Of a DNA stretch of 64,000 nucleotides, positions 1 through 7,741 are shown piece after piece. A program made the translations under genes and the position numbers. Under the pieces are notes generated by a model. It made no database searches. It was not told the DNA's origin and saw only the letters and a program-made list of their open reading frames with translations. Source of the DNA: Cryobacterium sp. Y29 (lineage in GTDB: Bacteria; Actinomycetota; Actinomycetes; Actinomycetales; Microbacteriaceae); NCBI RefSeq assembly GCF_002929825.1, contig NZ_PJJN01000037.1, forward strand, positions 124,001-188,000, in the 5' to 3' direction. The first letter of the stretch is position 1; each line of letters starts with the position of its first letter.

Positions 1-1
1 C

Positions 2-118
2 ATGGGACGGCCGGAACGACCGATATCCGTGGTCGATTCCGGTCAGTTCACCACGGGCACGGTTAGTCTGGAGGCGGCAGGCGTGGCCACTGCACGACTG
101 TATGAGTGGCTCCGGTGA
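2..118 (+). CDS. possible 3' end of an upstream gene, unidentified
   Basis: One plus-strand frame is open from the window edge to a TGA at 116-118 and would give about 38 residues ending in ARLYEWLR. It lies just upstream of the DUF4870 gene in a different frame. I recognise no family and the stretch is too short to judge. It may equally be noncoding; the same region is open in another frame by chance. Confidence 0.2.
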   Translation: MGRPERPISVVDSGQFTTGTVSLEAAGVATARLYEWLR

Positions 119-170
119 CCAAGCGCCGGAACTGCTGCGACCAGACCAACTTACTCGAACAGGAGACCAC

Positions 171-578
171 ATGTCCGAGAACGATCCGCGCACGAACCCC
201 TATGAATCCACCCCGCCGCAAAATCCCTACTCGCAAAATATCCCTCGCCAGCCGATGAGCCCGGCAGACGAGAAGATGTGGGCGACTTTGATTCACGTCG
301 GCGGCATTCTGCTCGTTTTTCTACCCGGCCTCATCGGTTACCTCATGCTGCGCGATCGTGGTCCGTTCATTCGCGCCCACAGCGCAACGGCGCTGAATTT
401 TCAGATCACCCTGACGATCGTCTATGTGGTGGGAAGCGCGTTGACGAGCATCCTGATCGGATACCTGATTCTGCCGGTCGCCTTCGCCCTCGGCATCATT
501 TTCTCGATCCTGGCCGCGCTGGCAGCCAATCGCGGCCAGGGCTACGCCTACCCGCTCACGATCAAATTCTTCAGCTAA
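171..578 (+). CDS. DUF4870 domain-containing small membrane protein
   Basis: The product is 135 residues. A polar Pro/Asn-rich N-terminus of about 40 residues is followed by the DUF4870 pattern: a helix at about 41-62 (WATLIHVGG onward), the short loop with RDRGPFIRAHSATALNFQ, and two further hydrophobic helices. DUF4870 proteins are Tic20-like small integral membrane proteins of unknown function. The ATG at 171 is chosen because AGGAG lies at 161-165; the frame is open further upstream but without a better start. Its TAA overlaps the end of the convergent hemW gene by 4 bases, so no terminator fits between them. Confidence 0.8.
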   Translation: MSENDPRTNPYESTPPQNPYSQNIPRQPMSPADEKMWATLIHVGGILLVFLPGLIGYLMLRDRGPFIRAHSATALNFQITLTIVYVVGSALTSILIGYLILPVAFALGIIFSILAALAANRGQGYAYPLTIKFFS

Positions 579-1798
579 TCGCTGAGACGCCGCACCACAG
601 CGTCGGCCAGGAGTCGCCCGCGTAGGGTCAGTTCTACTGTTCCGGCAAGGGCGGCTTTGGCGTTGATGAGTTCGTCGGCGATCAGACCGGCAACCTCGAC
701 ACGCCCGGTCGCCGACAGCGACGCGACCGGGATCCCGGAGCGGATCCGGCTCTGCAAGAGGATGCGTTCGAGCTCACGGGTGGGCGCGTCGAGCGTCTCG
801 CGACCAGCGGCCGGCGACAGGCCGTCCCGCATCCGTTCGGAATAGGCGGCCGGATGCTTGACGTTCCACCAGCGCACGCCGCCGACGTGGCTGTGGGCGC
901 CGGGGCCGACGCCCCACCAGTCCTGGCCGGTCCAGTAGGCGAGGTTGTGCCGGGATCTGTGGGCGTCGCTCGTCGCCCAGTTGCTGACCTCGTACCAGTC
1001 GTACCCGGCGGCGGCGAGAAGTTCGTCGGCCAGCTCGTAAAAGTCAGCCTGCTGATCGTCGTCGGTCGGAGCGATCTCGCCGCGGCGAATCTGCCGGGCG
1101 AGCTTGGTACCGTCTTCGACAATGAGCGAATAGGCGCTCAGGTGGTCGGGATGCAAACTGAGCGCCTGTTCGAGACTCGTGCGCCAGTTCGCGAGGGACT
1201 CCCCCGGCGTGCCGTAGATCAGGTCGAGGCTCACGTCGAGCCCGGCGGCGCGGGCCCACTCCACGACGAGCGGCACCCGCTCGGGGTCGTGGGTGCGCTC
1301 CAGCGTGGCGAGCACGTGCGGCACGGCAGACTGCATGCCGAACGACACGCGCGTGAAGCCGGCATCGGCGAGGGCACCGAGGTAGGCGGCGTCGACCGAG
1401 TCGGGATTCGCCTCGGTGGTCACCTCGGCGCCGTCCTGTAAACCCCACTGCGCGCGCACCGCAGCGAGCATGCGGGTCAGGTCGGTCACCGGCAGTAGCG
1501 TCGGCGTGCCTCCCCCGAAGAAGACCGTGGTGACTTCGCGTGCCGGCACGTCCGACGCGGTGAGGATACGCGCGGCTGCCTCGACCTCGAGCACGGCCTG
1601 GCTGGCATAGTCGCTTTGTTTGACGCCGCGTAGTTCGGTCGCCGTGTAGGTATTGAAGTCGCAATAGCCGCAGCGCACCCGGCAGAACGGCACGTGCAGG
1701 TACACACCGAAATCGCGTTCGGCCGCACTGACGGCCGCCGACGCGGGAAGGAGTCCGTCGGCGGGTGCTGGGTCGCCGACGGGGTGGGGTCCGGCCAT
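575..1798 (-). CDS. hemW: radical SAM heme chaperone HemW (coproporphyrinogen III oxidase-like)
   Basis: The product is 407 residues. The radical SAM cluster motif CxxxCxxC is C39, C43, C46 within HVPFCRVRCGYCDFN, where the F two residues after the last Cys is typical of this family. GGGTPT follows at about 95-100 and the HemW C-terminal domain ends the protein. HemW proteins bind heme and deliver it to respiratory enzymes, and older annotations call them oxygen-independent coproporphyrinogen oxidase. The gene follows lepA and a DUF1990 gene on the same strand with a 36-base gap, so it is probably the last gene of that operon. A heme-delivery role would suit the nearby cytochrome bd genes, but that link is inference. 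Confidence 0.93.
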   Translation of the reverse strand: MAGPHPVGDPAPADGLLPASAAVSAAERDFGVYLHVPFCRVRCGYCDFNTYTATELRGVKQSDYASQAVLEVEAAARILTASDVPAREVTTVFFGGGTPTLLPVTDLTRMLAAVRAQWGLQDGAEVTTEANPDSVDAAYLGALADAGFTRVSFGMQSAVPHVLATLERTHDPERVPLVVEWARAAGLDVSLDLIYGTPGESLANWRTSLEQALSLHPDHLSAYSLIVEDGTKLARQIRRGEIAPTDDDQQADFYELADELLAAAGYDWYEVSNWATSDAHRSRHNLAYWTGQDWWGVGPGAHSHVGGVRWWNVKHPAAYSERMRDGLSPAAGRETLDAPTRELERILLQSRIRSGIPVASLSATGRVEVAGLIADELINAKAALAGTVELTLRGRLLADAVVRRLSD

Positions 1799-1834
1799 GG
1801 GTAAAGCTCCAGTACGTTCGTTATGTGATGCGCG

Positions 1835-2485
1835 TTATTTGATCGCGCCGACGGGATGCAGGGCCCGCAGGTATAGCTTGGTGAATTTCGCCTGCTGAAA
1901 GCGCAGCACCGGCCAAGCCAGGCGGTAGTACCAGGTGCTGGCCCGCGAGAAGGAGCGGATGGTCAGCCAGACCGAGTCGTCGTCCCGGTGTTCGACGATG
2001 AAGGATTCTTCGCCGCTCTCGGGGTGACCGGTCAGAGTTCCGTACGCGAACCCGATGCGGGCGGCCTCGTCGATAACGTAGACCACGCGCACCGGCGCGG
2101 TCACGGCGAAGAGCCAGACCTTCATTTTCAACGCCGCGGTCATACCGTTGGCGATATATGGCGTGCCGTCGTCTGCGAAAGTCGCTTCATTGACCGGATG
2201 CTGCTGCCCGACTGCAGGGGTGCCGTCGGCTTGAAAGGTGACCGGGGTGTACTGCACGCCGGTACCGTTCTCAAGATCGGTCACCTCCATGCCGCTGCCG
2301 CGCTGGATTCCCCACGTCATCAGCAACTTGGTCGCGGCTTCGAACCGTTCGTGGGAACTGCCCAGCTTCACGCTCTGTTCCATAGGGCGGTAACCCTTGG
2401 GCGGATAGCTCATCAGGTCGGGCGCCAACGTGCCGCCGATGGCAGCGTAGCTGACGGCGGCGTCGGTGAAAGTAGCCCTGCGCAT
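1835..2485 (-). CDS. DUF1990 family protein
   Basis: The product is 216 residues. The N-terminal FTDAAVSYAAIG and the central YPPKGYRPMEQSVKLGSSHERFEAATKLLMTWGIQ are characteristic of DUF1990, a family of actinobacterial and plant proteins related in fold to START-type lipid-binding domains. No catalytic residues are evident and the function is unknown. The start lies 5 bases after the lepA stop and hemW follows 36 bases later, so the three genes look like one transcript. Purine-rich sequence (AAGACAAGAAG) upstream of the ATG can serve as ribosome binding site. Confidence 0.85.
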   Translation of the reverse strand: MRRATFTDAAVSYAAIGGTLAPDLMSYPPKGYRPMEQSVKLGSSHERFEAATKLLMTWGIQRGSGMEVTDLENGTGVQYTPVTFQADGTPAVGQQHPVNEATFADDGTPYIANGMTAALKMKVWLFAVTAPVRVVYVIDEAARIGFAYGTLTGHPESGEESFIVEHRDDDSVWLTIRSFSRASTWYYRLAWPVLRFQQAKFTKLYLRALHPVGAIK

Positions 2486-2490
2486 CTGTT

Positions 2491-4341
2491 TTACTTCTTG
2501 TCTTTCGTCTCAATGTCCCCCGACAGTGCCGCGATGAACGCTTCCTGGGGAACTTCGACCCGGCCGACCATCTTCATGCGCTTCTTGCCCTCTTTCTGCT
2601 TCTCCAGCAGTTTGCGCTTGCGCGAGATATCACCGCCATAGCACTTGGCGAGCACGTCTTTACGCATCGCCGAAATGCTCTCGCGGGCGATGATGTGGGC
2701 GCCGATCGCGGCCTGGATGGGCACCTCGAACTGCTGGCGCGGAATGAGTTTGCGCAGGCGCCCGGTCATGAGAGCGCCGTAGGCATAGGCCTTGTCCCGG
2801 TGAACAATGGCAGAAAACGCGTCAACCTGCTCGCCCTGCAGCAGGATGTCGACCTTGACGAGGTCGGCTTCCTGCTCGCCGGAGGGCTCGTAGTCGAGTG
2901 AGGCGTAGCCGGCGGTGCGGCCCTTGAGCATGTCAAAGAAGTCGAACACGATCTCCCCCAGCGGCATCGTGTAGCGAATCTCGACGCGGTCTTCGCCGAG
3001 GTATTCCATACCGAGAAGCGTGCCGCGGCGGCTCTGGCACAGCTCCATAATGACGCCGACGTAGTCTTTCGGCGCGAGGATGGCGGCCTTGACCATGGGT
3101 TCGAGCACCTTGGCGATCTTTCCGGTGGGGTATTCGCTCGGGTTGGTGACCGTGACGGTGCGTTTGTCGTCGGTGGTGACCTCGTATGGCACGCTGGGCG
3201 CCGTCGTGATCAGGTCGATGTTGAATTCACGCTCGAGGCGTTCGGTGATGATCTCGAGGTGAAGAAGGCCGAGGAAGCCACAGCGAAACCCGAAACCGAG
3301 GGCGACGGAGGTCTCCGGCTCGTAGCCGAGACTCGCGTCGGAGAGCTTGAGCTTGTCGAGGGCCTCGCGCAGCGCCGGGTAATCGCTGCCATCGATGGGG
3401 TACAGCCCGGAGAACACCATGGGCTGCGGTTCGTTGTAGCCGGGCAGTGCGTCGGTCGCCGGGCGCAGGGCGGTCGTGATGGTGTCGCCGACCTTGGACT
3501 GTCGAACGTCCTTCACGCCGGTGATCAGGTAGCCGACCTCGCCGACTTTGAGTCCCTTACTCTCGATCGGTTCGGGCGAGATGACGCCGATCTCGAGGAT
3601 CTCGTGGGTCGCCCTGGTCGACATCATCTGGATTTTTTCGTGCGCCTTCAGGTGCCCGTCGATCATGCGCACGTAGGTGACGACGCCGCGGTAGCTGTCA
3701 TAGACCGAGTCGAAGATCATGGCGCGGGCGGCAGCATCCGGGTTGCCCTTCGGGGCCGGAATCATCGTGGTGGCGAGGTCAAGCAGTTCCTGCACCCCGG
3801 CGCCGGTCTTGCCGGACACGCGCAGCACGTCTTCGGGCCGGCCCCCGATGAGGCTCGCCAGTTCACGGGCGTACTTGTCGGGGTCGGCGGCCGGCAGATC
3901 GATCTTGTTGAGCACCGGGATGATCGTGAGATCGTTCTCGAGGGCGAGGTAGAGGTTGGCGAGGGTCTGGGCTTCGATGCCCTGGGCCGCGTCGACGAGC
4001 AGAATAGCGCCCTCGCAGGCGGCGAGGCTGCGTGAAACCTCGTAGGTGAAGTCGACGTGGCCGGGGGTGTCGATCATGTTCAGCGCGTAGGTGACGCCGT
4101 CCAGCTCCCACGGCATGCGCACGGCCTGGCTCTTGATGGTGATGCCGCGTTCACGCTCGATATCCATGCGGTCCAGGTACTGGGCCCGCATGGAACGCTC
4201 GTCGACGACGCCGGTGATCTGCAGCATCCGGTCGGCGAGCGTCGACTTGCCATGGTCGATGTGGGCGATGATGCAAAAGTTGCGGATGAACTCGGGGGCC
4301 GTGGCGGCCGGTTCCAGCGCGTGAAGGGCTCGAGGTGACAT
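2491..4341 (-). CDS. lepA: elongation factor 4 (LepA), translational GTPase
   Basis: The product is 616 residues, the usual LepA length. The G1 motif AHIDHGKS is at about 26-33, followed by DTPGH and NKID. Domains II and III and the LepA-specific C-terminal domain end at basic [14 protein letters not shown]. LepA binds the ribosome and assists back-translocation and 30S biogenesis. An in-frame extension upstream to 4638 exists, but the conserved protein begins at [21 protein letters not shown], so the ATG at 4341 is used. A perfect 10-bp inverted repeat lies 35 bases upstream (4377-4404). DUF1990 and hemW follow on the same strand. Confidence 0.96.
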   Translation of the reverse strand: MSPRALHALEPAATAPEFIRNFCIIAHIDHGKSTLADRMLQITGVVDERSMRAQYLDRMDIERERGITIKSQAVRMPWELDGVTYALNMIDTPGHVDFTYEVSRSLAACEGAILLVDAAQGIEAQTLANLYLALENDLTIIPVLNKIDLPAADPDKYARELASLIGGRPEDVLRVSGKTGAGVQELLDLATTMIPAPKGNPDAAARAMIFDSVYDSYRGVVTYVRMIDGHLKAHEKIQMMSTRATHEILEIGVISPEPIESKGLKVGEVGYLITGVKDVRQSKVGDTITTALRPATDALPGYNEPQPMVFSGLYPIDGSDYPALREALDKLKLSDASLGYEPETSVALGFGFRCGFLGLLHLEIITERLEREFNIDLITTAPSVPYEVTTDDKRTVTVTNPSEYPTGKIAKVLEPMVKAAILAPKDYVGVIMELCQSRRGTLLGMEYLGEDRVEIRYTMPLGEIVFDFFDMLKGRTAGYASLDYEPSGEQEADLVKVDILLQGEQVDAFSAIVHRDKAYAYGALMTGRLRKLIPRQQFEVPIQAAIGAHIIARESISAMRKDVLAKCYGGDISRKRKLLEKQKEGKKRMKMVGRVEVPQEAFIAALSGDIETKDKK

Positions 4342-4376
4342 AGTGCACCCATTCTTCCACGCTCGGTGCACGTTGA

Positions 4377-4404
4377 CGTTCGACGCGACTGGTGGCGTCG
4401 AACG
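4377..4404. repeat. 10-bp perfect inverted repeat in the lepA / hydrolase divergent gap
   Basis: CGTTCGACGC (4377-4386), an 8-base spacer and GCGTCGAACG (4395-4404) form a perfect dyad. It sits 36-63 bases upstream of the lepA ATG and 172 bases before the divergent hydrolase. There is no T-run on either side, so it is more like an operator or an mRNA leader hairpin of lepA than a terminator. The regulator is unknown. Confidence 0.5.
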
Positions 4405-4563
4405 GGAGGGCAACTTTGCACCAGTATGCTCGCCCCGCCAGGCGTGGACTACGCCCCCGTGAGGGTCGCCAGCGTGCTGCCGGCTGGGGCAACCTTTCGG
4501 GCGAATCAAACAGGTTTGGCGCAGCCCGGGGCAGACGCCCAGCTGACTGGCCCCGCGGCTGGC

Positions 4564-4569
4564 TAGGCT
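4564..4569 (+). promoter_or_regulatory. TAGGCT -10 element, leaderless spacing
   Basis: TAGGCT ends 7 bases before the ATG at 4577, the position expected if transcription starts at the start codon. There is no Shine-Dalgarno in the gap. The same hexamer at the same spacing recurs before other genes in this window, including 15322, 36903 and 61285. Confidence 0.55.
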
Positions 4570-4576
4570 CACGGGC

Positions 4577-5314
4577 ATGGCGACTCCCAAGGCCCCCGTG
4601 CCGGTTCTGCTCGTGCACGGCATCCGCACCTCGGCCACGATGTGGCGTTTTCAAGAGGAGCGATTGCGTACGGCCGGGTATCCCGTGCTCGCGATCGATC
4701 TGCCGGGACACGGACAGCGGATGAGCGAGCCGTTCACGGTGCCGGCCGCGCTCGCCGCCATCGACGACGGAGTGGCGGACCTCGGCGGCCGGGTGCTGCT
4801 GGTCGGGCTCTCGCTCGGCGGCTACTACGCCGTGGCCTACGCCGGAGCGCACCCTGATCGCGTGGCCGGGCTGGTGGCTGCGGGCTGTAGCGCCGTGCCG
4901 AAGGGAATGTTGCTCGAGGGGTATCGACTCCTGGCCCGTTGGATTCATCGCCTGCCCGATCGGGGCTTATGGCTGCACGAGGCTATGGTGCACCTCATGC
5001 TGCCTTCCGCCGGGGCACACGACGTACTCGCGGGCGGCGCCGCTCTCGACGTGATGGATTCCGGGCTGCGCGCGACCTCGACGCTGACCCCGCTGGCCAG
5101 CCTGGCCGCGTATCCGGGGCCGATCTGGTTGGTCAATGGCGCGCTCGATCATTTTCGGTTGAACGAGCGGCGCTTCCTCGCCGCCTGCCGCAACGGGAAG
5201 GTCGTCGTGGTGCACGGGGCGACACATCTGGCAAGCCTGGCCCAGCCCGAGCGTTTCACGACGATCCTGTTGCGGGTTGCCGGTCAGGTGTCGGCGCGGC
5301 CGCGCCCGGTCTGA
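4577..5314 (+). CDS. alpha/beta hydrolase
   Basis: The product is 245 residues with an alpha/beta-hydrolase fold. The oxyanion-hole HG is at 14-15, the nucleophile elbow GLSLGG at 77-82 has S79 as probable nucleophile, D191 lies in GALDHF, and H217 lies in GATHLAS. These make a plausible Ser-Asp-His triad. A cap region with [20 protein letters not shown] lies between about residues 110 and 150. The substrate cannot be told; carboxylesterase, lactonase or epoxide-type substrates are all possible. It is a single gene between divergent lepA and rpsT, probably translated from a leaderless mRNA. Confidence 0.85.
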   Translation: MATPKAPVPVLLVHGIRTSATMWRFQEERLRTAGYPVLAIDLPGHGQRMSEPFTVPAALAAIDDGVADLGGRVLLVGLSLGGYYAVAYAGAHPDRVAGLVAAGCSAVPKGMLLEGYRLLARWIHRLPDRGLWLHEAMVHLMLPSAGAHDVLAGGAALDVMDSGLRATSTLTPLASLAAYPGPIWLVNGALDHFRLNERRFLAACRNGKVVVVHGATHLASLAQPERFTTILLRVAGQVSARPRPV

Positions 5315-5558
5315 AGTCGCAGCATCCGTGTGCGTCCCCGATACGACTAGCCGCTGCGGTCACCGGCGTAGCGCCCGCCCTTATCGAGCGCGGTCATCCT
5401 TCAGCAGACTGAGGCGCGTTTGGGAGCGCAGGCGATTACTGGTACTGTTAGTGGTTGGCTTGCGTGTCGGGTCCCACCCCGCACGATTTTCGCCGCTTGA
5501 GCGCCCTCTACCCGCTCAGCGGCTGTCCATACTAGAACCTAACGAAAGCGTAAACAAC

Positions 5559-5822
5559 GTGGCAAATATCAAGTCGCAGATCAAGCGAATTGGCACCAAC
5601 AAGAAGGCCCAGGAGCGCAACAAGGCCGTCAAGAGTGAGTTCAAGTCCGCGATTCGCGCGACTCGTACCGCGATTGCCGCCGGCGACAAGGACAAGGCCG
5701 TCGTCGGTCTCGCCTTTGCTTCCAAGAAGCTCGACAAGGCCGTCAGCAAGGGTGTCATCCACCAGAACCAGGCTGCGAACAAGAAGTCGGCCATCGCGAA
5801 GGCCGTTTCCGCACTCGTCTAA
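5559..5822 (+). CDS. rpsT: 30S ribosomal protein S20
   Basis: The product is 87 residues: [20 protein letters not shown] at the N-terminus and [16 protein letters not shown] at the C-terminus, Lys/Ala-rich and alpha-helical as in bS20. bS20 binds 16S rRNA early in 30S assembly. The start is the GTG at 5559 directly before ANIKSQ; upstream in-frame sequence is not conserved. The gene is monocistronic with its own promoter in the 244-base gap after the hydrolase and a strong terminator 67 bases downstream. Its position next to holA is standard for actinobacteria. Confidence 0.97.
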   Translation: MANIKSQIKRIGTNKKAQERNKAVKSEFKSAIRATRTAIAAGDKDKAVVGLAFASKKLDKAVSKGVIHQNQAANKKSAIAKAVSALV

Positions 5823-5888
5823 TCGACACCCGCACGTGAGGAAACTGTCTCGGCTCCCAGCGAGCGGATGACGCCCCTCGTCGCACAG

Positions 5889-5919
5889 AAACCCCCCGTC
5901 TCACCGGCGGGGGGTTTTT
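5889..5919 (+). terminator. intrinsic terminator of rpsT
   Basis: AAACCCCCCG (5889-5898) pairs perfectly with CGGGGGGTTT (5908-5917) around a 9-base loop and is followed by further T residues to 5919. The 10-bp GC-rich stem with a T-run is a textbook intrinsic terminator for rpsT. Confidence 0.92.
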
Positions 5920-5979
5920 GTTCGTGACGTGGGGCCCGGCATAACTCGCTGGTCCGCGTAGCGGGGCCAGCAACCCCAC

Positions 5980-5985
5980 TAGACT
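5980..5985 (+). promoter_or_regulatory. TAGACT -10 element, leaderless spacing
   Basis: TAGACT ends 6 bases before the GTG at 5992, with no ribosome binding site between them. This supports the GTG start of the membrane protein gene and a leaderless transcript. Confidence 0.5.
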
Positions 5986-5991
5986 GACGCG

Positions 5992-6618
5992 GTGACGAGC
6001 ACCCCACCGGCCAGTTTCAGCACCGCCGACAACGCCCCGCATCACCGGGCGCACGCTCGTTTTGTCGCCGCGTTGCTCAGCGCCGTAGCCTTCGCCGTCG
6101 CGGTGTGGCTGGCTGTCAACACGAACGATGCAGTGTTCGGCAGTATGCGCAACCAGCTGCTGATCTCGCTGGTTTCGATCGTGCTTCTAATCATTGGAAT
6201 CTCGTTCTACCTCAGTGCGGCCGTGACCGGACAGCACGACCCCGAAGGTCTCAAACCCGGGCGGCAGGCGCGCATTGCCCGCCGCGTCCGCTCGCTCTCG
6301 AGGCTCGGTGCGGTGTTCGCCGTCGCCGCCCTGCTGGCCGTTGCCGTGCTCGGAGCAGTACGCATTCTGGCGCCGCCCGCCGAACGGCCGGTGTCGGTGC
6401 AGTTCACCGAGATCAGCGGGCGAGTGCAACTCGAATACTGCCCGGGCCTGCCGTCATCGTTCGAGGCCTTGGCCAAGTCGACCGACATGGCCAGTTCGTC
6501 GACCCTGCTGCCGGTCTGGGTGGCCAGCCGGGTGTGCGGCAATCCGAGTTTTCAACAGGGAGTGTGGCTCTACCTGAACCGCGCGAGCATCACGGTTGCC
6601 GACGCCGGCGACCGCTGA
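5992..6618 (+). CDS. small integral membrane protein, function unknown
   Basis: The product is 208 residues with three predicted membrane helices: about 22-42, 53-76 and 101-121. An Arg-rich cytoplasmic segment follows the second helix, and a C-terminal outer domain of about 85 residues has two cysteines (in EYCPGLP and SRVCGNPSF) that could form a disulfide. I recognise no family. The GTG start is supported by a TAGACT element 6 bases upstream. It lies between the rpsT terminator and the convergent holA gene (29-base gap), so it is probably monocistronic. The pattern suggests an actinobacteria-specific envelope protein. Confidence 0.7.
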   Translation: MTSTPPASFSTADNAPHHRAHARFVAALLSAVAFAVAVWLAVNTNDAVFGSMRNQLLISLVSIVLLIIGISFYLSAAVTGQHDPEGLKPGRQARIARRVRSLSRLGAVFAVAALLAVAVLGAVRILAPPAERPVSVQFTEISGRVQLEYCPGLPSSFEALAKSTDMASSSTLLPVWVASRVCGNPSFQQGVWLYLNRASITVADAGDR

Positions 6619-6647
6619 AGTCTGGTGCCACGATGCACCGGCAACCG

Positions 6648-7703
6648 CTAGTGCTCGCCGCGACGAGCGATCACGCCGATCAGGCGTTCCAGCGCGAACA
6701 CCGGGTCGCGCCCGGCACCCTTCACCGCGGCATCCGTTTCGGCCAGCGCGAGGATACAGCGGGCAAGGCCCTCGTCGCTCCAGCCGCGCAGGTCTTTTTG
6801 CGCGCGTTCCACCTGCCACGGGGCCAGGCCGAATTGTGCGCCGAGCTGCGCTGACCCGCCGCGGGCACCAAACACCTTGGCCATGGTGCGAATCTTCATG
6901 GCGAACGCCGCGACGATGGGCACCGGATCGGCCCCCGAAGACAGAGCGTGGCGCAGAGTCACCAGGGCCTCACCGTTGCGGCCGGCGATGGCCCAGTCGG
7001 CTACTTTGAACGCGTTCGTTTCGACCCGACCGCCGTAATAACGATCGACCGTAGTTTCGGTCACCTCGCTCGTCGCGTCAGAGATGAGCTGCTGGCAGGC
7101 GGCGGAGAGTTCGGCCAGGTCGTCAGAAAACGCTGCGACGAGCTGGCGGAGCGCACTGACCGTGACGCGTTTGCCGGCCGCCTTGAACTCGTTCGACGCA
7201 AACTCGTATTTCTCGGTGTCTTTCTTGAGTTCGCTGCAGACGACTTCGATCGCGCCGCCACGACCGCCGCGGATGGTGTCGAGTAGTTTCTTGCCACGCA
7301 CTCCCCCGCCGTGCCGCAGCACGACGTAGGTATCCTCGGCCGGGTTCTCCAGGTAGTCCAGCGCCTCGGTGAGAAAAATGTCGCTGCATTTTTCGACATT
7401 GCTGACCCGAATCAGCCGCGGCTCGCCGAACAGCGACGGGCTTGCGAGGGTGAGCAGCTCACCCGGCGCGTAGCTGTCGGCCTGCACGTCGCTGATTTCA
7501 AGGCTCGGGTCTTCACGTTTGAGAAATTCCCGCAGTTGGCGGATGGCTCTCTCGGCGAGGAACGTTTCGGTGCCGGAGACGAGCACGATCGGGGCCGGAC
7601 GCACCTCATGCCAGCCGAGCTGGGGAATGACGGTACCTTTATTCGGTCGCGCGGGCGCTGCCTTGCCGGTGCGGGAGCCGGTCGTGGCGGGTCGTACGGC
7701 CAA
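6648..7703 (-). CDS. holA: DNA polymerase III subunit delta
   Basis: The product is 351 residues and has the HolA/delta fold: an AAA+-like N-terminal half starting at VLVSGTETFLAERAIRQL (loader ATPase without a true Walker A), a middle lid, and a C-terminal collar domain with WQVERAQKDLRGWSDEGL. Delta opens the beta clamp within the clamp-loader complex. The start is a TTG at 7703, with AAGGAG just upstream on the minus strand. A TAGGCT element at 7739-7744 (minus strand) overlaps the comEC stop codon and could start a holA transcript. Confidence 0.92.
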   Translation of the reverse strand: MAVRPATTGSRTGKAAPARPNKGTVIPQLGWHEVRPAPIVLVSGTETFLAERAIRQLREFLKREDPSLEISDVQADSYAPGELLTLASPSLFGEPRLIRVSNVEKCSDIFLTEALDYLENPAEDTYVVLRHGGGVRGKKLLDTIRGGRGGAIEVVCSELKKDTEKYEFASNEFKAAGKRVTVSALRQLVAAFSDDLAELSAACQQLISDATSEVTETTVDRYYGGRVETNAFKVADWAIAGRNGEALVTLRHALSSGADPVPIVAAFAMKIRTMAKVFGARGGSAQLGAQFGLAPWQVERAQKDLRGWSDEGLARCILALAETDAAVKGAGRDPVFALERLIGVIARRGEH

Positions 7704-7741
7704 AGCGATCTCCTTGGGTTTGGTGCGGGTGTAAAACCAGC

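Noticed and set aside
4342..4638. N-terminal extension of lepA by 99 codons
   Set aside because: It would run through the dyad and into the divergent hydrolase gene, and the extra sequence is not LepA-like; the conserved protein starts at 4341.
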